This document shows positions 63,631-64,000 of a stretch of DNA of 64,000 nucleotides, in pieces. Position numbers and translations under genes: made by a program. The notes under the pieces were generated by a model that searched no databases, was not told where the DNA came from, and worked only from the letters and a program-made list of their open reading frames with translations. Numbering within the stretch: the first letter of the stretch is position 1; every line of letters begins with the position of its first letter. Location: NCBI GenBank assembly GCA_020632665.1, contig JACKFC010000012.1:78877-142876 (forward strand), written 5' to 3'. This DNA comes from Deltaproteobacteria bacterium (GTDB lineage Bacteria; Myxococcota_A; UBA9042).

Positions 63631-63719
63631 CGATGTAGCTGCGGGTGTGTGGCATGTCTGCCGGCCCGCCCAGCGACCAGCGACGCTTCTTGCGTCAACT
63701 CCCGATCACTCCCTGGTAC

Positions 63720-63744
63720 CGAGCGGTCCATCCCGGTCCGCTCG
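63720..63744 (+). repeat. Hairpin (REP-like) before a RAYT transposase
   Basis: CGAGCGG (63720-63726) and CCGCTCG (63738-63744) form a 7-pair stem with two more G-C pairs past a T-T mismatch. It sits directly before the ribosome-binding site (AGGAGG) of the RAYT gene. REP palindromes commonly flank such genes, but a single copy in the window cannot prove it. Confidence 0.35.
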
Positions 63745-63760
63745 CACCAGGAGGATCAAC

Positions 63761-64000
63761 ATGCGTCCCTTGCGTCGTTCCCTTCCCGGCGGCCTCTACG
63801 AGATCACCACCCGCGTCGCCAATGGCCAACTGCTCGCCACGCCGACCCGCGAGATCCACGACCTCATCCTTGGCGTCGTCGGCCACGCGATGCGTGCGCA
63901 CGAGGTCAAGCTGCACGCCTTCGTCTTCATGTCGAACCACTATCACCTGCTCGTCTCGGTGCCGGATAGCCCGACCCTGAGCAAGTTCATGTGCTTGCTG
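63761..64000 (+). mobile_element. REP-associated tyrosine transposase (RAYT), partial
   Basis: The first 80 codons of an IS200-like/Y1 transposase lie in the window and the gene runs off the end. The HUH motif His60-Tyr61-His62 is in LHAFVFMSNHYHLLVSVPDS, preceded by the family N-terminus (RSLPGGLYEITTRVANGQLL). The catalytic Tyr would be further on. AGGAGG is 7 bases before the ATG. RAYTs are domesticated single-strand transposases that move REP palindromes. Confidence 0.88.

Overview
The window is a contiguous piece of a high-GC chromosome, most likely from a member of the Myxococcota (old delta-Proteobacteria, myxobacterial side). This rests on a large DUF4215 (Myxococcus disulfide-repeat) protein with a MYXO-CTERM-like tail, a WD40-type Ser/Thr kinase next to an FHA protein, an ihfA-merR pair after the IF3 operon, many lipoproteins, and a type-B succinate dehydrogenase. 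No rRNA, CRISPR array, prophage or plasmid backbone is visible. Gene density is high, and only one gap exceeds 300 bases.

Layout. 1-6.5 kb (leftward): TCA-cycle cluster mdh-sdhC-sdhA-sdhB, then yaeQ and the start of another gene, with two further genes upstream. 6.5-9.4 kb (rightward): a gap with three stacked hairpins and promoter-like boxes, tRNA-Val(GAC), the IF3 operon infC-rpmI-rplT-ihfA closed by a clear intrinsic terminator, then a MerR regulator. 9.4-13.2 kb: an abutting gene pair encoding a DUF4194/MukE-like protein and an SMC-like (MksB/JetC-like) ATPase, with no kleisin or nuclease beside it. 13.3-19.6 kb: a peptidoglycan-binding/Tae4-like amidase, then three coupled lipoprotein genes: a tandem di-haem DUF1111 protein, a pentahaem cytochrome, and a small HExxH protein that probably starts at CTG. 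19.6-22.5 kb: class I fumarase, a hairpin-rich intergenic segment, and a DUF808 membrane protein.

22.5-30 kb (leftward): OPA-type transporter, FHA-winged-helix protein, Ser/Thr kinase with WD40-like repeats, TPR lipoprotein and HAD phosphatase. 30-34.6 kb: an OmpA-type lipoprotein (rightward) and trmH-tldD-pmbA (leftward). 34.6-38 kb: a polytopic membrane protein, a PhyH-type dioxygenase and an SGNH hydrolase. 38-43.8 kb: a porin translationally coupled to an unusual GYF/DsbA-like membrane protein, and transketolase. 43.8-57 kb (leftward): a Cys-rich Sel1-like protein, a 2020-residue DUF4215/OmpA giant, a methyltransferase-TPR protein, maf-hutH and a lipoprotein. 57.3-64 kb: an 1826-residue Cys-rich lipoprotein, a VapBC module with an operator-like palindrome over its -10 box, and the start of a REP-associated tyrosine transposase.

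How it fits together. Much of the window is core metabolism and translation, mixed with a large envelope layer (two giant Cys-rich surface proteins, OmpA/porin-type proteins, lipoprotein cytochromes) and a phospho-signalling block. The most unusual items are the kleisin-less SMC/DUF4194 pair, the giant protein that carries a cell-surface sorting tail and then a second signal peptide in one frame, the CTG-started lipoprotein, and the structured non-coding stretches at 6.68-6.75 kb and 21.33-21.48 kb.
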